DNA from: Leptospiraceae bacterium
GTDB taxonomy: Bacteria; Spirochaetota; Leptospiria; Leptospirales; Leptospiraceae
Length of the DNA: 25,811 nucleotides
Direction: 5' to 3'
NCBI GenBank assembly: GCA_027485405.1
Contig: JAIXRB010000133.1
Coordinates: 1 to 25,811 of the forward strand
Position 1 is the first letter of the stretch. Each line of letters opens with the position of its first letter. This document shows positions 16,798 to 24,716 of the stretch, in pieces. The notes under the pieces were generated by a model, which was not told the DNA's origin, did no database searches, and saw only the letters and a program-made list of their open reading frames with translations. Made by a program: the position numbers and the translations under genes.

Positions 16798-18758
16798 GCT
16801 GGGGTTTGGGTCTGAGTTTCTTTTTCTAAGGTTCTTTCAAAGCTCATAGCTAAAATTGTTACATCATCATCTGCTTTCTTATACTTTTGAAATTTAAAAA
16901 CTTCTCCCATAATTCGATCGCAAAGGGTTTGGGCATCCAAACCCGCATATTCGACTAAAAGCTCTGTGAATTTTTCTTCACCAAGCAATTGGTTGTTTTC
17001 TGGATTTCTTGCTTCAAGAACTCCATCAGTGTAAAGAACGAGGCTCCCGCTAGTTGGCAAAGGGATTTCTTTCTCTTCTAAATTGAGTTCTAAATACTCA
17101 GTGATTGCACGACCCTTTGCAGTTAGCCAAGTGATCTCACCTTTCCGAGAAACAAGTGCAAGGGGATGATGGCCTGCGTTTGCATACTTCAGAATCTTTT
17201 TCTTAGGATCTATATAAACAAAGAAAGCGCTTAAGAAGTGCCCAGAGAGGTTTTCAAGAAGAGAAAGTCGGATTTTCTCCGCAGATTTAGCTGGTTCGGA
17301 TAAGTTGTCTGCCCAAATTTGCAAGGATACTTTTGCCATACTGGCTATCATAGCGGCGGGAATTCCATGCCCAGAAACATCACAGATAAAAAGCCCAATT
17401 CCCGACTGGTCTTCTAATACTTGTAAAAAATCTCCTCCGACGTTGGAAGTGGGGACAAAACGAAAACCTAGCGAAAAACCTTTGGCATTGGATTTGTATT
17501 TGGGAAGCAATCCTTTTTGGATCTTTTCAGCTAGTTTTAATTGGGATTCTAATTCGGCAGTTTCTTCTTTGTCTTTTCGTAACTGATAGACTCGAACCAT
17601 CAAAGCCGCCGCCATCAGGAAGATTTCGATGGCAGATCCCAAAGGAAGGCTTATGTTTGCTAAGCGGATAGCGGGTAAAAAGCCTTGGATGGTAAGGCTG
17701 TTTAAAAGAGCTCCTAATAAAAAAGAAACATAGGCAAGCAATAAAAAATAGGATTCAATGTTCTTTGGATTTTTAAGGAGAACAAACAAAGAAACTATGA
17801 AACCAAACAAGAGAGGAAGAAGCCCAGCGATCAGAGAGATGCGAATCCCAATTCGATTTGGTAAAAAGAAATGAAACGCAAAGAACAAAACTAAAAAACC
17901 CAGCATGCCAAAAAGTGCCTTTTGCAATTTGGGAGAGACTTTTTCTAATTCTAAAAATTTGTCTAAAAACAACATTCCAGAGCTTCCCGCCAGAAACACC
18001 GTTGTTGGGAAAAAATAGTTTTTCCAAATATTGGAATCGCCGATTTCGAAGTACTGCATAAAACCAGTGGCATACAGATTTAAGAGCAAAACGCTGAACA
18101 GGTGAAAGAAGAAATAGTAGAATTGCTTGTAGTTTAGTGAAACGGTGAGAAAGAGAGTATACAAGAAGAGGAAAAGACCCGCCCCAAAATAGGCTCCAAA
18201 GAAGATATCAACCTTCTTAGAGAAAGTAAGATAGTCCTTAGTATTGTTAAAGTCTACGAAAGAAAAAATGGGATTCGCAGATTCTAGTCTTAGATAAATT
18301 TCCTTCGTTTCTCCCGGATTCAAGAGTATAGGAAACGAGGGAATATGAGAAAAAATCGCTTTGTCTTTAGATAAGACTTGTTCGCCCGATTCTACTTTGA
18401 TCCAAGCATCCTTCGCTTTGATGTATAAACTGAATCGATCCATTACTGGGCTAGAGAATCGCAAGTAGAAGTTATGCGCAAAAACCCCAGTGTGGGTGAA
18501 TTTAGTTCTTAACCAAACTGCATTTTTGCGACCCGGAAAAGAAATATATTCTAAAGAATTTTTTCCCCATATTGTTTCGGGCTTTAAAACCTCTGTCAGG
18601 CTGAGATCGGAAGAATCGCTTTCCACATACTCAAAGAAATTCCCTATGTTCTTTCTGCTTTGGTTTTCGGTTACAAGGATTTCTTCTCCAAAAAGCGAAG
18701 GTGACAGAAGAACCAAGAACCCAAAGATGAAAAACAGTCTGCGTAGAAGAGAAAGCAT
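16743..18758 (-). CDS. 7TM-DISM (DISMED2-type) sensor with SpoIIE-type PP2C phosphatase
   Basis: A 671-residue membrane sensor phosphatase, a relative of the one at 10229 but with a different sensory domain. It has a signal peptide (LFFIFGFLVLLSPSLFG), then a DISMED2-like beta domain (about 30-185) with the typical VWLRTKFTHTG and RFSLYIKAKDAWIKVESGE patterns. Seven membrane segments (about 190-395) and a short coiled coil (397-420) follow. The PP2C/SpoIIE domain (about 430-650) carries SNVGGDF, ICDVSGHGIPAAM, NAGHHPLAL, LYTDGVLEARN and the ADDDVTIL metal motif. The family dephosphorylates STAS-type partner-switch proteins. It ends in a basic Lys/Gly tail (about 645-671) encoded in the overlap with the patatin gene. 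No Shine-Dalgarno is evident at the ATG. Confidence 0.92.
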   Translation of the reverse strand: MLSLLRRLFFIFGFLVLLSPSLFGEEILVTENQSRKNIGNFFEYVESDSSDLSLTEVLKPETIWGKNSLEYISFPGRKNAVWLRTKFTHTGVFAHNFYLRFSSPVMDRFSLYIKAKDAWIKVESGEQVLSKDKAIFSHIPSFPILLNPGETKEIYLRLESANPIFSFVDFNNTKDYLTFSKKVDIFFGAYFGAGLFLFLYTLFLTVSLNYKQFYYFFFHLFSVLLLNLYATGFMQYFEIGDSNIWKNYFFPTTVFLAGSSGMLFLDKFLELEKVSPKLQKALFGMLGFLVLFFAFHFFLPNRIGIRISLIAGLLPLLFGFIVSLFVLLKNPKNIESYFLLLAYVSFLLGALLNSLTIQGFLPAIRLANISLPLGSAIEIFLMAAALMVRVYQLRKDKEETAELESQLKLAEKIQKGLLPKYKSNAKGFSLGFRFVPTSNVGGDFLQVLEDQSGIGLFICDVSGHGIPAAMIASMAKVSLQIWADNLSEPAKSAEKIRLSLLENLSGHFLSAFFVYIDPKKKILKYANAGHHPLALVSRKGEITWLTAKGRAITEYLELNLEEKEIPLPTSGSLVLYTDGVLEARNPENNQLLGEEKFTELLVEYAGLDAQTLCDRIMGEVFKFQKYKKADDDVTILAMSFERTLEKETQTQTPAQKGKRGGGKGKPKKSGK

Positions 18759-18846
18759 TGGTTTAAACAGTTCAGAATTTCAGGGATTCTGAAACCAAAA
18801 ATTGCTTGATTCTTAGGATTCGTAACTCTTTTGGAGCAGAACGAAA

Positions 18847-18875
18847 TTGACATAAATAATCTAAAAATGTAAAAA
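18847..18875 (+). promoter_or_regulatory. Candidate promoter of the propeller lipoprotein gene
   Basis: A perfect TTGACA (18847-18852) is followed after 17 bases by TAAAAA (18870-18875, 4 of 6 to TATAAT), preceded directly by TG. This would give a leader of about 65 bases before the ATG at 18946. The divergent intergenic region (18759-18945) holds nothing else gene-like. It contains copies of GTAAAAATYYT at 18869, 18890 and 18950. Predicted by eye only. Confidence 0.45.
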
Positions 18876-18945
18876 TTCTGTCAGATTTCGTAAAAATCTT
18901 GCCACAATTCCATTTATTGTGAATAATCGCCAGTGGTAGGTGCGT

Positions 18946-20367
18946 ATGCGTAAAAATCTTCACGTTTCTTTTTTCCTTTTAATCCTTTTGGGTGTAAATT
19001 GTACCGCTATGCCTTCACAAAGCAAAGAAGAGAGCAGTGCTGATACGGCATTCTTGTTCAGCCTACTATCGAGTGGAAATACTTTTGCGGCCTTGTCAAG
19101 TTCTGGAACTACAACAACAACTACGACGACTACTACTACAAGCTCCGGGACAACGTCCAGTGCTTCAACTAGCTCAACCCCTTCCGTTTCCTCCTTTTCC
19201 CCTACATTTGGCGGGCCGGGAACGACTTTAAATTTTTCTGGTTCAAATCTACCCACTACTTCTTCTTCATTTGCGGTCACGATCAATAGAGTGGCGATGA
19301 CAAGTATCACCGCTTCCACATCTAGTTCTTTTTCGGCGATTGTTCCTTCTGGAGTTTCTTCGGGCTCGGTAGTGGTGACTATCAATGGAACTGCATCAAC
19401 ATTGAGCACTAGCTTTTCAGCGTCCCCTTGGTTAAACATCAGTGATAACATACCCACTACTGATACAATCTACCGAATTAGCTGCCCCAGTTCAAATACC
19501 TGTTTTGCTTTAACGCAAAGCAGCAGTACTGCAAACACTATACTTTGGAGAACTACGAATGGAGGAACTAGTTGGACTTCTATTAACACTACTTTTTCAA
19601 TTCTGGACGTTTCATTCGGAACTACCTTTTCCAATCTAGCCGGAGGTCTTTCTTGTCCCAGTGTCAATGTCTGTTATATAGTTGGCTCTAAAGCAAGCAC
19701 TCCTGTATATAAAATCACAAATGCATCAGCCACTCCGACGATTACAGCTCAGGGAGGGAATGCATTTGGCTATGATATTAATTGTACTTCCGATAATTTT
19801 TGCTACTCTGTTGGAGTGAATCGAATCCGGAGAACAATCAATGGTGGAACCAATTGGACAGATGAGGAAACGAATACAAGTTATATGGAAGTTTCATGTA
19901 TCGGCACAGATACTTGCTATGTTTCTAGTAGCTCTAGCACTGCGGCCTTTAAGAAAATTACAAATGCAAGTGCGGGTACACCCACAATCACAACCCTAAC
20001 AGCAACTGGGCAATCATCTCGGGCTTCTATTAAATGCACTACCGCAAATGATTGCTTTGTTGCTGGTTCCAGTCCTTCCTTTGCTAAAACTTCGAATGGG
20101 GGCACATCGTGGACAACTACGGCGATTCCATCCGTTTCAGGTTCCACAAATTCTTTCAATTCTATTGACTGTCTGGATGCCAACAATTGCACAATGGGTG
20201 GGAATTCTACATCTCTCTATCGAACGGGGGATGGAGGTTCAACCTGGTCTAACCAAGGATTTGGAACCACAAACGTGATCCACCAGGTTGCCTGTGCCAG
20301 TTCTCCAGCCCAGACATGCTACGCTGTGGCTTCAGGAGGAATTGTCCTAAAAAGAACTTCAAACTAA
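18946..20367 (+). CDS. Lipoprotein with IPT/TIG domain and seven Cys-paired propeller-type repeats
   Basis: A 473-residue probable surface or periplasmic lipoprotein: signal peptide NLHVSFFLLILLGVN with lipid Cys19. A Ser/Thr linker (about 50-80, including eleven consecutive Thr) is followed by an IPT/TIG-like immunoglobulin fold (about 80-160: SVSSFSPTFGGPGTTLNFSG). Seven repeats of about 40-57 residues then run to the end. Each repeat begins with a Cys pair (six C-x5-C and a final C-x7-C, first pair Cys180/Cys186). Most also carry an Asp-box-like NGGTSW or DGGSTW, as in BNR/Ycf48-type beta-propellers. A GTG at 18940 is an alternative start, but AGGTG sits properly before the ATG at 18946. 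No binding partner can be inferred. No terminator is visible after the stop. Confidence 0.85.
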   Translation: MRKNLHVSFFLLILLGVNCTAMPSQSKEESSADTAFLFSLLSSGNTFAALSSSGTTTTTTTTTTTSSGTTSSASTSSTPSVSSFSPTFGGPGTTLNFSGSNLPTTSSSFAVTINRVAMTSITASTSSSFSAIVPSGVSSGSVVVTINGTASTLSTSFSASPWLNISDNIPTTDTIYRISCPSSNTCFALTQSSSTANTILWRTTNGGTSWTSINTTFSILDVSFGTTFSNLAGGLSCPSVNVCYIVGSKASTPVYKITNASATPTITAQGGNAFGYDINCTSDNFCYSVGVNRIRRTINGGTNWTDEETNTSYMEVSCIGTDTCYVSSSSSTAAFKKITNASAGTPTITTLTATGQSSRASIKCTTANDCFVAGSSPSFAKTSNGGTSWTTTAIPSVSGSTNSFNSIDCLDANNCTMGGNSTSLYRTGDGGSTWSNQGFGTTNVIHQVACASSPAQTCYAVASGGIVLKRTSN

Positions 20368-20404
20368 GTATTTACAAAAAAAATAATAGAGCTTTACTTC
20401 CGAT

Positions 20405-20431
20405 TTGGCAGTCTAATGAATAGAGTGCTAA
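20405..20431. promoter_or_regulatory. CIRCE element (HrcA operator)
   Basis: The sequence TTGGCAGTC-N9-GAGTGCTAA matches the CIRCE consensus TTAGCACTC-N9-GAGTGCTAA: the right arm is perfect (20423-20431), the left arm (20405-20413) is 7 of 9, and the spacer is exactly nine. CIRCE binds the heat-shock repressor HrcA. The two arms fall on the -35 and -10 regions of the promoter, the position expected for repression. Heat-shock control of the downstream Clp ATPase is inferred from this. Confidence 0.82.
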
Positions 20432-20434
20432 AAT
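20405..20434 (+). promoter_or_regulatory. Sigma70-type promoter of the ClpB-like gene
   Basis: TTGGCA (20405-20410, 5 of 6 to TTGACA) and TAAAAT (20429-20434, 5 of 6 to TATAAT) are 18 bases apart. Transcription would begin near 20441, upstream of the ATG at 20463 and its GAGGGG ribosome site. An in-frame ATG at 20433 would lie upstream of this start and so cannot be used from this promoter. Confidence 0.65.
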
Positions 20435-20450
20435 GTGTCAAGTTGACACA
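20434..20450. promoter_or_regulatory. Perfect 17-bp palindrome, putative second operator
   Basis: TGTGTCAA-G-TTGACACA has 8-base arms around a single central base. It starts at the last base of the -10 box and covers the predicted transcription start, 13 bases before the start codon. A one-base loop cannot form an RNA hairpin, so a dimeric DNA-binding protein is the likelier reader. The cognate regulator is unknown. Confidence 0.5.
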
Positions 20451-20462
20451 GAGGGGAAGTCT

Positions 20463-22832
20463 ATGAAAGAGTTTGATGCGACTGTGCAAGGGGCTTTGGA
20501 TATAGCCCAAACCGAGGCGATTCGTCGGAAGAACCCGGAGCTACATGCTTTGCACCTTTTTTGGGGCTTCCTTGGAAACGCGAGTTCCTTCTCCAGCCAA
20601 TCTCTAAAAAAATACAAACCAAAGCTGGAAGAGGAATTGAGCAAACTTCCACGCGTGACAGGAGATTTTGGATTTGAGAACCTTAAGACTGGTCCTAGTT
20701 TGGCGCAGTGGTTTACAATGGCGGGTTCAAGGGCGGCAGAGAACGGACGCGAGGAACACAAAGAAGGCGATTTTCTAAAATTTCTCCCTCAAATCCTCCC
20801 GCAATTAAAAATCAATTTCGATGATCTGAATTTAAAAGAAACCGACAATGAAGTCCCTGATTTCCTTTTGAATCTAAATGATCTTGCCAAAGCAGGAAAG
20901 TTAGATCCTGTCATAGGCCGAACTAAAGAAATTCGTTCGGTGATGGAAATTTTGGGAAGAAGAAGTAAAAACAATCCAGTTCTTGTCGGTTCGGCGGGTG
21001 TCGGAAAAACAGCAATAGTAGAGGGTTTGGCGGATCAGATAGTAAAAGGCAAAGTTCCCGATGTATTAAAAGAAAAGACTGTGTATTCCTTAGATATGGG
21101 TCAACTAATGGCTGGTACTAAGTATCGAGGGGATTTTGAAGAAAAGCTCCAAAACCTTCTCAAGTTTATCAAAAGCAAAGCCGGGGAGGCAATTCTCTTC
21201 ATTGATGAGATCCATCAACTTGTGGGTGCAGGACGAACAGACGGAGCAATGGATGCGGCGAATCTACTAAAGCCGGCACTTGCCCGTGGTGATTTACATT
21301 GTATCGGGGCAACAACTCCCGAAGAATTTCAAAAATATATCTTAGGTGATGCGGCATTGGAGCGTAGGTTTCGAAGTGTCCCAGTCAACGAACCAGGGAA
21401 AGAAGATGCTATAGAGATTCTAATGGGGATTCGAGACAAACACGAAATCCACCATGGAATCAAGATTTCAGATGAGGCAATCTATTCGGCTGTCTTTCTA
21501 TCCGATCAGTATATCACCGATAAAAACCTTCCTGATAAGGCAATCGACCTTATTGACGAAGCCGCTTCTGCATTGAAACTTTCGGCGGAAGCCATGCCCT
21601 CTCATTTAGCCGAGTTGGAATCTGAGATTCGTTCCAAGAAAATCTACGCCCAAGTTGAAAAGAAAAACGAAGACATCATTCGCGAAATTGAAGCCCTAGA
21701 GAAAGAATTCAAAGCGGGGAAGGAAGTTTGGGAAAAGGAAGTTCACTCTCTCAAGGTTGTAGCCTCCATTAAAAACAAAATCGACCGAATCAAGTTTGAG
21801 TTAGAACTGGCGGAACAGAAAGCGGATTATACGGAGGCTTCTCGATTGAAATACGCAGTCTTGCCAGAACTAGAACGAGAGCTTTCTACTCATAGTAGCG
21901 AATGGATTCTAAGCCCTACACATATTGCGAACGTCATTTCTCGCCAAACGGGAATCCCTGCGGAAAAGATACTGAAAACAAAGCAAGACAATCTTTTGGG
22001 GCTTGAGAACTACCTGAAAACTGTGGTCTTTGGCCAAGATTCTGCGTTAAAGGAAATTTCAGAGATCCTGTTGACAGGTTATGCTGGGCTTACCGCCGAA
22101 AACAGACCACTAGGCTCATTCTTGTTAAAGGGGCCAACGGGAGTCGGGAAAACAGAAACCGCAAAGGCCCTTGCCCAGTATTTGTTTGATCATGAAGACA
22201 ATATGATTCGCCTCGATTTGTCCGAGTTTTCAGAAAAGCACTCAGTGGCTAAGCTGATTGGGAGCCCAGCAGGTTATGTTGGATACGAAGAAGGAGGAAT
22301 TTTGACTGAGGCAGTCCGAAGGAAGCCTTATAGTGTCATACTATTTGATGAAGTGGAAAAAGCTCATCCTGATTTTTCGGACATTCTACTTCAGATATTG
22401 GACGACGGTAGGCTAACGGACAATAAGGGTAGAACAATCAATTTTAAAAACACTATCATTCTCATTACGACAAATTCCAAAGACTTGCAGATGGATTTTA
22501 AACCCGAAGTCTTGGGTAGGCTCGATGCCGTTTTGGACTATAAACCAATCGATTCTTCCGTTATGGAAAGATTAGTCGACAAACAAATAAAATTTTTGAA
22601 TGAGAGATTGAAATCTAAGAGCATTCGGATTGAGCTTTCCGAGGCAACGGAGAGAACTTTGATTGAACAAGGCTTTGATGCAAGATTCGGCGCTCGTCCT
22701 TTGGCGGCAGTGTTCAATCGAATTGTGAACCGTCCGCTTTCCAAAGAAATTCTATCTGGAAGTTTGGAAGAAGGCGTTTACAAAGCAGACTGGGATGGAA
22801 CTTCACTCATTTTTGTTCGAGTGAACCGTTAG
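20463..22832 (+). CDS. ClpB-type AAA+ disaggregase (short form, no ClpP-binding loop)
   Basis: A 789-residue Hsp100 ATPase that should thread aggregated or misfolded proteins through its central pore. It has a Clp N-domain (about 1-120), then AAA1 with Walker A GSAGVGKT (176-183), pore loop KYRG (Tyr221), Walker B ILFIDE (244-249) and Arg fingers 301/302. A coiled-coil middle domain (about 390-500) has the ClpB pattern AEQKADYTEASRLKYAVLPE. AAA2 has GPTGVGKT (about 557), GYVGYEEGG, Walker B VILFDE and sensor 2 GARPL. After sensor 1 (LITTNS) the sequence moves almost at once to FKPEVLGRLD, leaving no room for the IGF/IGL loop used to bind ClpP, so disaggregation rather than proteolysis is likely. 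It is about 70 residues shorter than typical ClpB. GAGGGG lies six bases before the ATG; an in-frame ATG at 20433 is rejected. Confidence 0.93.
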   Translation: MKEFDATVQGALDIAQTEAIRRKNPELHALHLFWGFLGNASSFSSQSLKKYKPKLEEELSKLPRVTGDFGFENLKTGPSLAQWFTMAGSRAAENGREEHKEGDFLKFLPQILPQLKINFDDLNLKETDNEVPDFLLNLNDLAKAGKLDPVIGRTKEIRSVMEILGRRSKNNPVLVGSAGVGKTAIVEGLADQIVKGKVPDVLKEKTVYSLDMGQLMAGTKYRGDFEEKLQNLLKFIKSKAGEAILFIDEIHQLVGAGRTDGAMDAANLLKPALARGDLHCIGATTPEEFQKYILGDAALERRFRSVPVNEPGKEDAIEILMGIRDKHEIHHGIKISDEAIYSAVFLSDQYITDKNLPDKAIDLIDEAASALKLSAEAMPSHLAELESEIRSKKIYAQVEKKNEDIIREIEALEKEFKAGKEVWEKEVHSLKVVASIKNKIDRIKFELELAEQKADYTEASRLKYAVLPELERELSTHSSEWILSPTHIANVISRQTGIPAEKILKTKQDNLLGLENYLKTVVFGQDSALKEISEILLTGYAGLTAENRPLGSFLLKGPTGVGKTETAKALAQYLFDHEDNMIRLDLSEFSEKHSVAKLIGSPAGYVGYEEGGILTEAVRRKPYSVILFDEVEKAHPDFSDILLQILDDGRLTDNKGRTINFKNTIILITTNSKDLQMDFKPEVLGRLDAVLDYKPIDSSVMERLVDKQIKFLNERLKSKSIRIELSEATERTLIEQGFDARFGARPLAAVFNRIVNRPLSKEILSGSLEEGVYKADWDGTSLIFVRVNR

Positions 22833-23945
22833 TTCCCCTTTCTTTTGAACCACCATAAGAAGGCTCCTTTGTTTTTCCTTTCCTGCTAAAACCCCATAAC
22901 CAAAGGGGAAGGGTAGGGGTTTTGCCATTTTGTACACCAGCAGTTCGGGTTGAGGGTCGGGAGTGATGGCACCTGGCAGATTCCAGGATTTGTCGTAACT
23001 TCCGTAGATTGATCGTTTCCAGCCTTCTTCGGGAAAAAATCGGAGCGGAAAACCTGAGTCATCTTGGACGACTAGGTTAGTGTTTTTCAAAAAGAGATCT
23101 CGAGTGAATTTGCGAGATTCCCCATGAAACAGGTATTCTGCTGATTTTTGGAAGACTGCCTTCTTACCAAGACCTTCAAAATAGCGGGCAAGAGGATCTG
23201 AATCCATATCTTTTCCTAGGGTATCACCCGAAAACAGAAAGATTTTCCAATAGTCTAACTGTTTTACTTTGAATGTTTTTGGATCATAGAACCGCAATCT
23301 AAATCCGTTGATTTTTTGCCAATCCGAACCTAGCTTGCGATTGAGTTCTAAGGGTTCTACTTCAAAAACTTGATAACCTAAACGTGTTAGAAACGCTAGA
23401 TACACGGGGAGTGCACCTTCTAGCTTTCCTGAATTCATTTCTTCTCGCATAACTTTATAAGTGAAGTAGTTTCTATCAGCGAGGAATTTTGATAAAATTT
23501 GGATGCCTTTTAAGTTTTTCTTAACCAAATCATAATTTGCTGGTGGTTCGCTCTGGGCTATTGCCGCTTCTAAGCCAAAACATATATAATAATCAGAATT
23601 CGGAAAAAAATTGAAAAGATTCAGAACATCCGTTCCACTGAACGGGTACAACACTGTCTTGGAAGTGAAATGCAAGTTCTCACTTGCTAAAAAATCTGCT
23701 ATTGGCTTTCGGCTCTGGACAGCAATCTTATCCCAGGCTGAATCCATGGTTTCTTTGTGGCTTTTTAGTTCAGGGGAATCGGTTTTCGAACCGAAACCGG
23801 CTAAGAATTCAGAGTACTGGATCCAAAGCAATTCCTTTGCACTAAAGGACCTTTGGTCTTGTTTAAGAAAACGTGATGGTAGACCCGATTGGCAGGATTG
23901 AAAGACAAGAAGGATTAAAAAAACAGAACAATGGATTGATTTCAC
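22803..23945 (-). CDS. Lipoprotein of unknown function
   Basis: A 380-residue protein whose family I do not recognise. The leader SIHCSVFLILLVFQSC gives a lipoprotein signal with lipid Cys18. The mature part is soluble, mixed alpha/beta, with a central LYPFSGTDVLNLFNFFPNSDYYICFGLE segment. Later come GFRLRFYDPKTFKVKQLDYWKIFLFSGDTLG and a C-terminal PFPFGYGVLAGKEKQRSLLMVVQKKGEL. The start is GTG at 23945 with no Shine-Dalgarno. A 9-bp inverted repeat ends five bases upstream, so expression may be low or controlled. The last 30 bases overlap the 3' end of the convergent clpB-like gene. Confidence 0.85.
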   Translation of the reverse strand: MKSIHCSVFLILLVFQSCQSGLPSRFLKQDQRSFSAKELLWIQYSEFLAGFGSKTDSPELKSHKETMDSAWDKIAVQSRKPIADFLASENLHFTSKTVLYPFSGTDVLNLFNFFPNSDYYICFGLEAAIAQSEPPANYDLVKKNLKGIQILSKFLADRNYFTYKVMREEMNSGKLEGALPVYLAFLTRLGYQVFEVEPLELNRKLGSDWQKINGFRLRFYDPKTFKVKQLDYWKIFLFSGDTLGKDMDSDPLARYFEGLGKKAVFQKSAEYLFHGESRKFTRDLFLKNTNLVVQDDSGFPLRFFPEEGWKRSIYGSYDKSWNLPGAITPDPQPELLVYKMAKPLPFPFGYGVLAGKEKQRSLLMVVQKKGELTVHSNKNE

Positions 23946-23950
23946 GGAAA

Positions 23951-23974
23951 AGCTTGGGAGGAGATTCCCAAGCT
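23951..23974 (-). terminator. Hairpin, candidate terminator or attenuator
   Basis: A perfect 9-bp inverted repeat with a 6-base loop (AGCTTGGGA / TCCCAAGCT). On the minus strand it follows the DUF1566 lipoprotein stop by about 20 bases and is followed by TTT then CC. The T-run is short for an efficient intrinsic terminator. Because it ends five bases before the GTG of the next gene, it could also limit ribosome access. Confidence 0.5.
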
Positions 23975-23993
23975 CCCTTGTTTTGGCAAGGAT

Positions 23994-24707
23994 TTAACGG
24001 TTTCTTACACAGCGAACGTAGTAGCGATCGGTTTTGGTTCGCAGTTCTGTTTCTCCAAAACGTTTCCTCTCAAAAATGACAGTTGAACCTGTTTGTCCTA
24101 GCAAATCTTCTGGGTTGGACCAAGAACTCCAGTAGTAGTCTTCAATTGTATTTGGAAAGTGAACCCCGATCAAAGCGTTTCTTCCTCCCAGAGTTAGCCT
24201 TTGCAATTCCAATGGGTTAGGGACTCTCCAAGCAGTTGCTGGATTGGCTCCGATTGCATTCAATGCATTGCAAGATTGAAATGCCTCGCTGATTCCACTC
24301 ACAAGGATTGCTGATTCCCCTTGCAAAATCTGAGGAACAGTGAGTTGATTGCAAGCATTGGTGGCATTGCTACAATACGCTAGTTGCAGGGCTCCCCAAT
24401 TGTTAGTATCTGCGCCTTGGGTAAAAAATGGATTCACTGTAGAAGGTCTTTGGATCCCCTCGCAGTCGTTGTTAGCTCCTCGGTAAACCTGACCTTGCGT
24501 ACACTTTCTCCATATTAGATTAGCGGCATTGTCAGTTATTGTTCCATCCCGATTATCGGTATAACCTTGGTTCAATACTAGTCCAGTGAGTAGAAGCGAA
24601 GAGTCTTCGTCGCTCAATCCTGGGAAAAGATTTTTAACAGGCTCCTCTTGGCAATTTGCAAGGAAAAATCCCAAGGAGAAAATTAATAGTAGAGTGTTTT
24701 TTTTCAT
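23994..24707 (-). CDS. DUF1566 (Lcl C-terminal) domain lipoprotein
   Basis: A 237-residue lipoprotein: leader KKNTLLLIFSLGFFLAN with lipid Cys19, then a single DUF1566-type domain. The domain opens with YTDNRDGTITDNAANLIWRKC (about 49-69), contains several Cys (in TQGQ, NNDCEG, AYCSNATNACNQ, FQSCNA) and has AWRVPNPLELQRL, the HFPNTIEDYYWSS signature and a final YYVRCVRNR. Such domains are C-type-lectin-like in fold by family knowledge, and are common in surface lipoproteins of leptospires; their ligand is unknown. AGGAGG five bases before the ATG is strong and overlaps the TAG of the upstream Omp85-family gene, so the two are translationally linked. Confidence 0.88.
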   Translation of the reverse strand: MKKNTLLLIFSLGFFLANCQEEPVKNLFPGLSDEDSSLLLTGLVLNQGYTDNRDGTITDNAANLIWRKCTQGQVYRGANNDCEGIQRPSTVNPFFTQGADTNNWGALQLAYCSNATNACNQLTVPQILQGESAILVSGISEAFQSCNALNAIGANPATAWRVPNPLELQRLTLGGRNALIGVHFPNTIEDYYWSSWSNPEDLLGQTGSTVIFERKRFGETELRTKTDRYYVRCVRNR

Positions 24708-24716
24708 GTTTTCCTC

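Noticed and set aside
19105..19145. Thr-codon tract as a phase-variable microsatellite
   Set aside because: The ACN units vary in the third base, so slippage should be rare, and changes in threes would alter only linker length, not frame.
18960..19457. 165-codon minus-strand open frame rich in Val and Glu
   Set aside because: It is the mirror of the Ser/Thr-rich coding region of the lipoprotein; the composition comes from ACN/TCN codons read backwards.
20433..20462. Upstream in-frame ATG adding ten residues to the ClpB-like protein
   Set aside because: It lies within the -10 box and ahead of the predicted transcription start; the ATG at 20463 has GAGGGG at the right distance and matches the family N-terminus.
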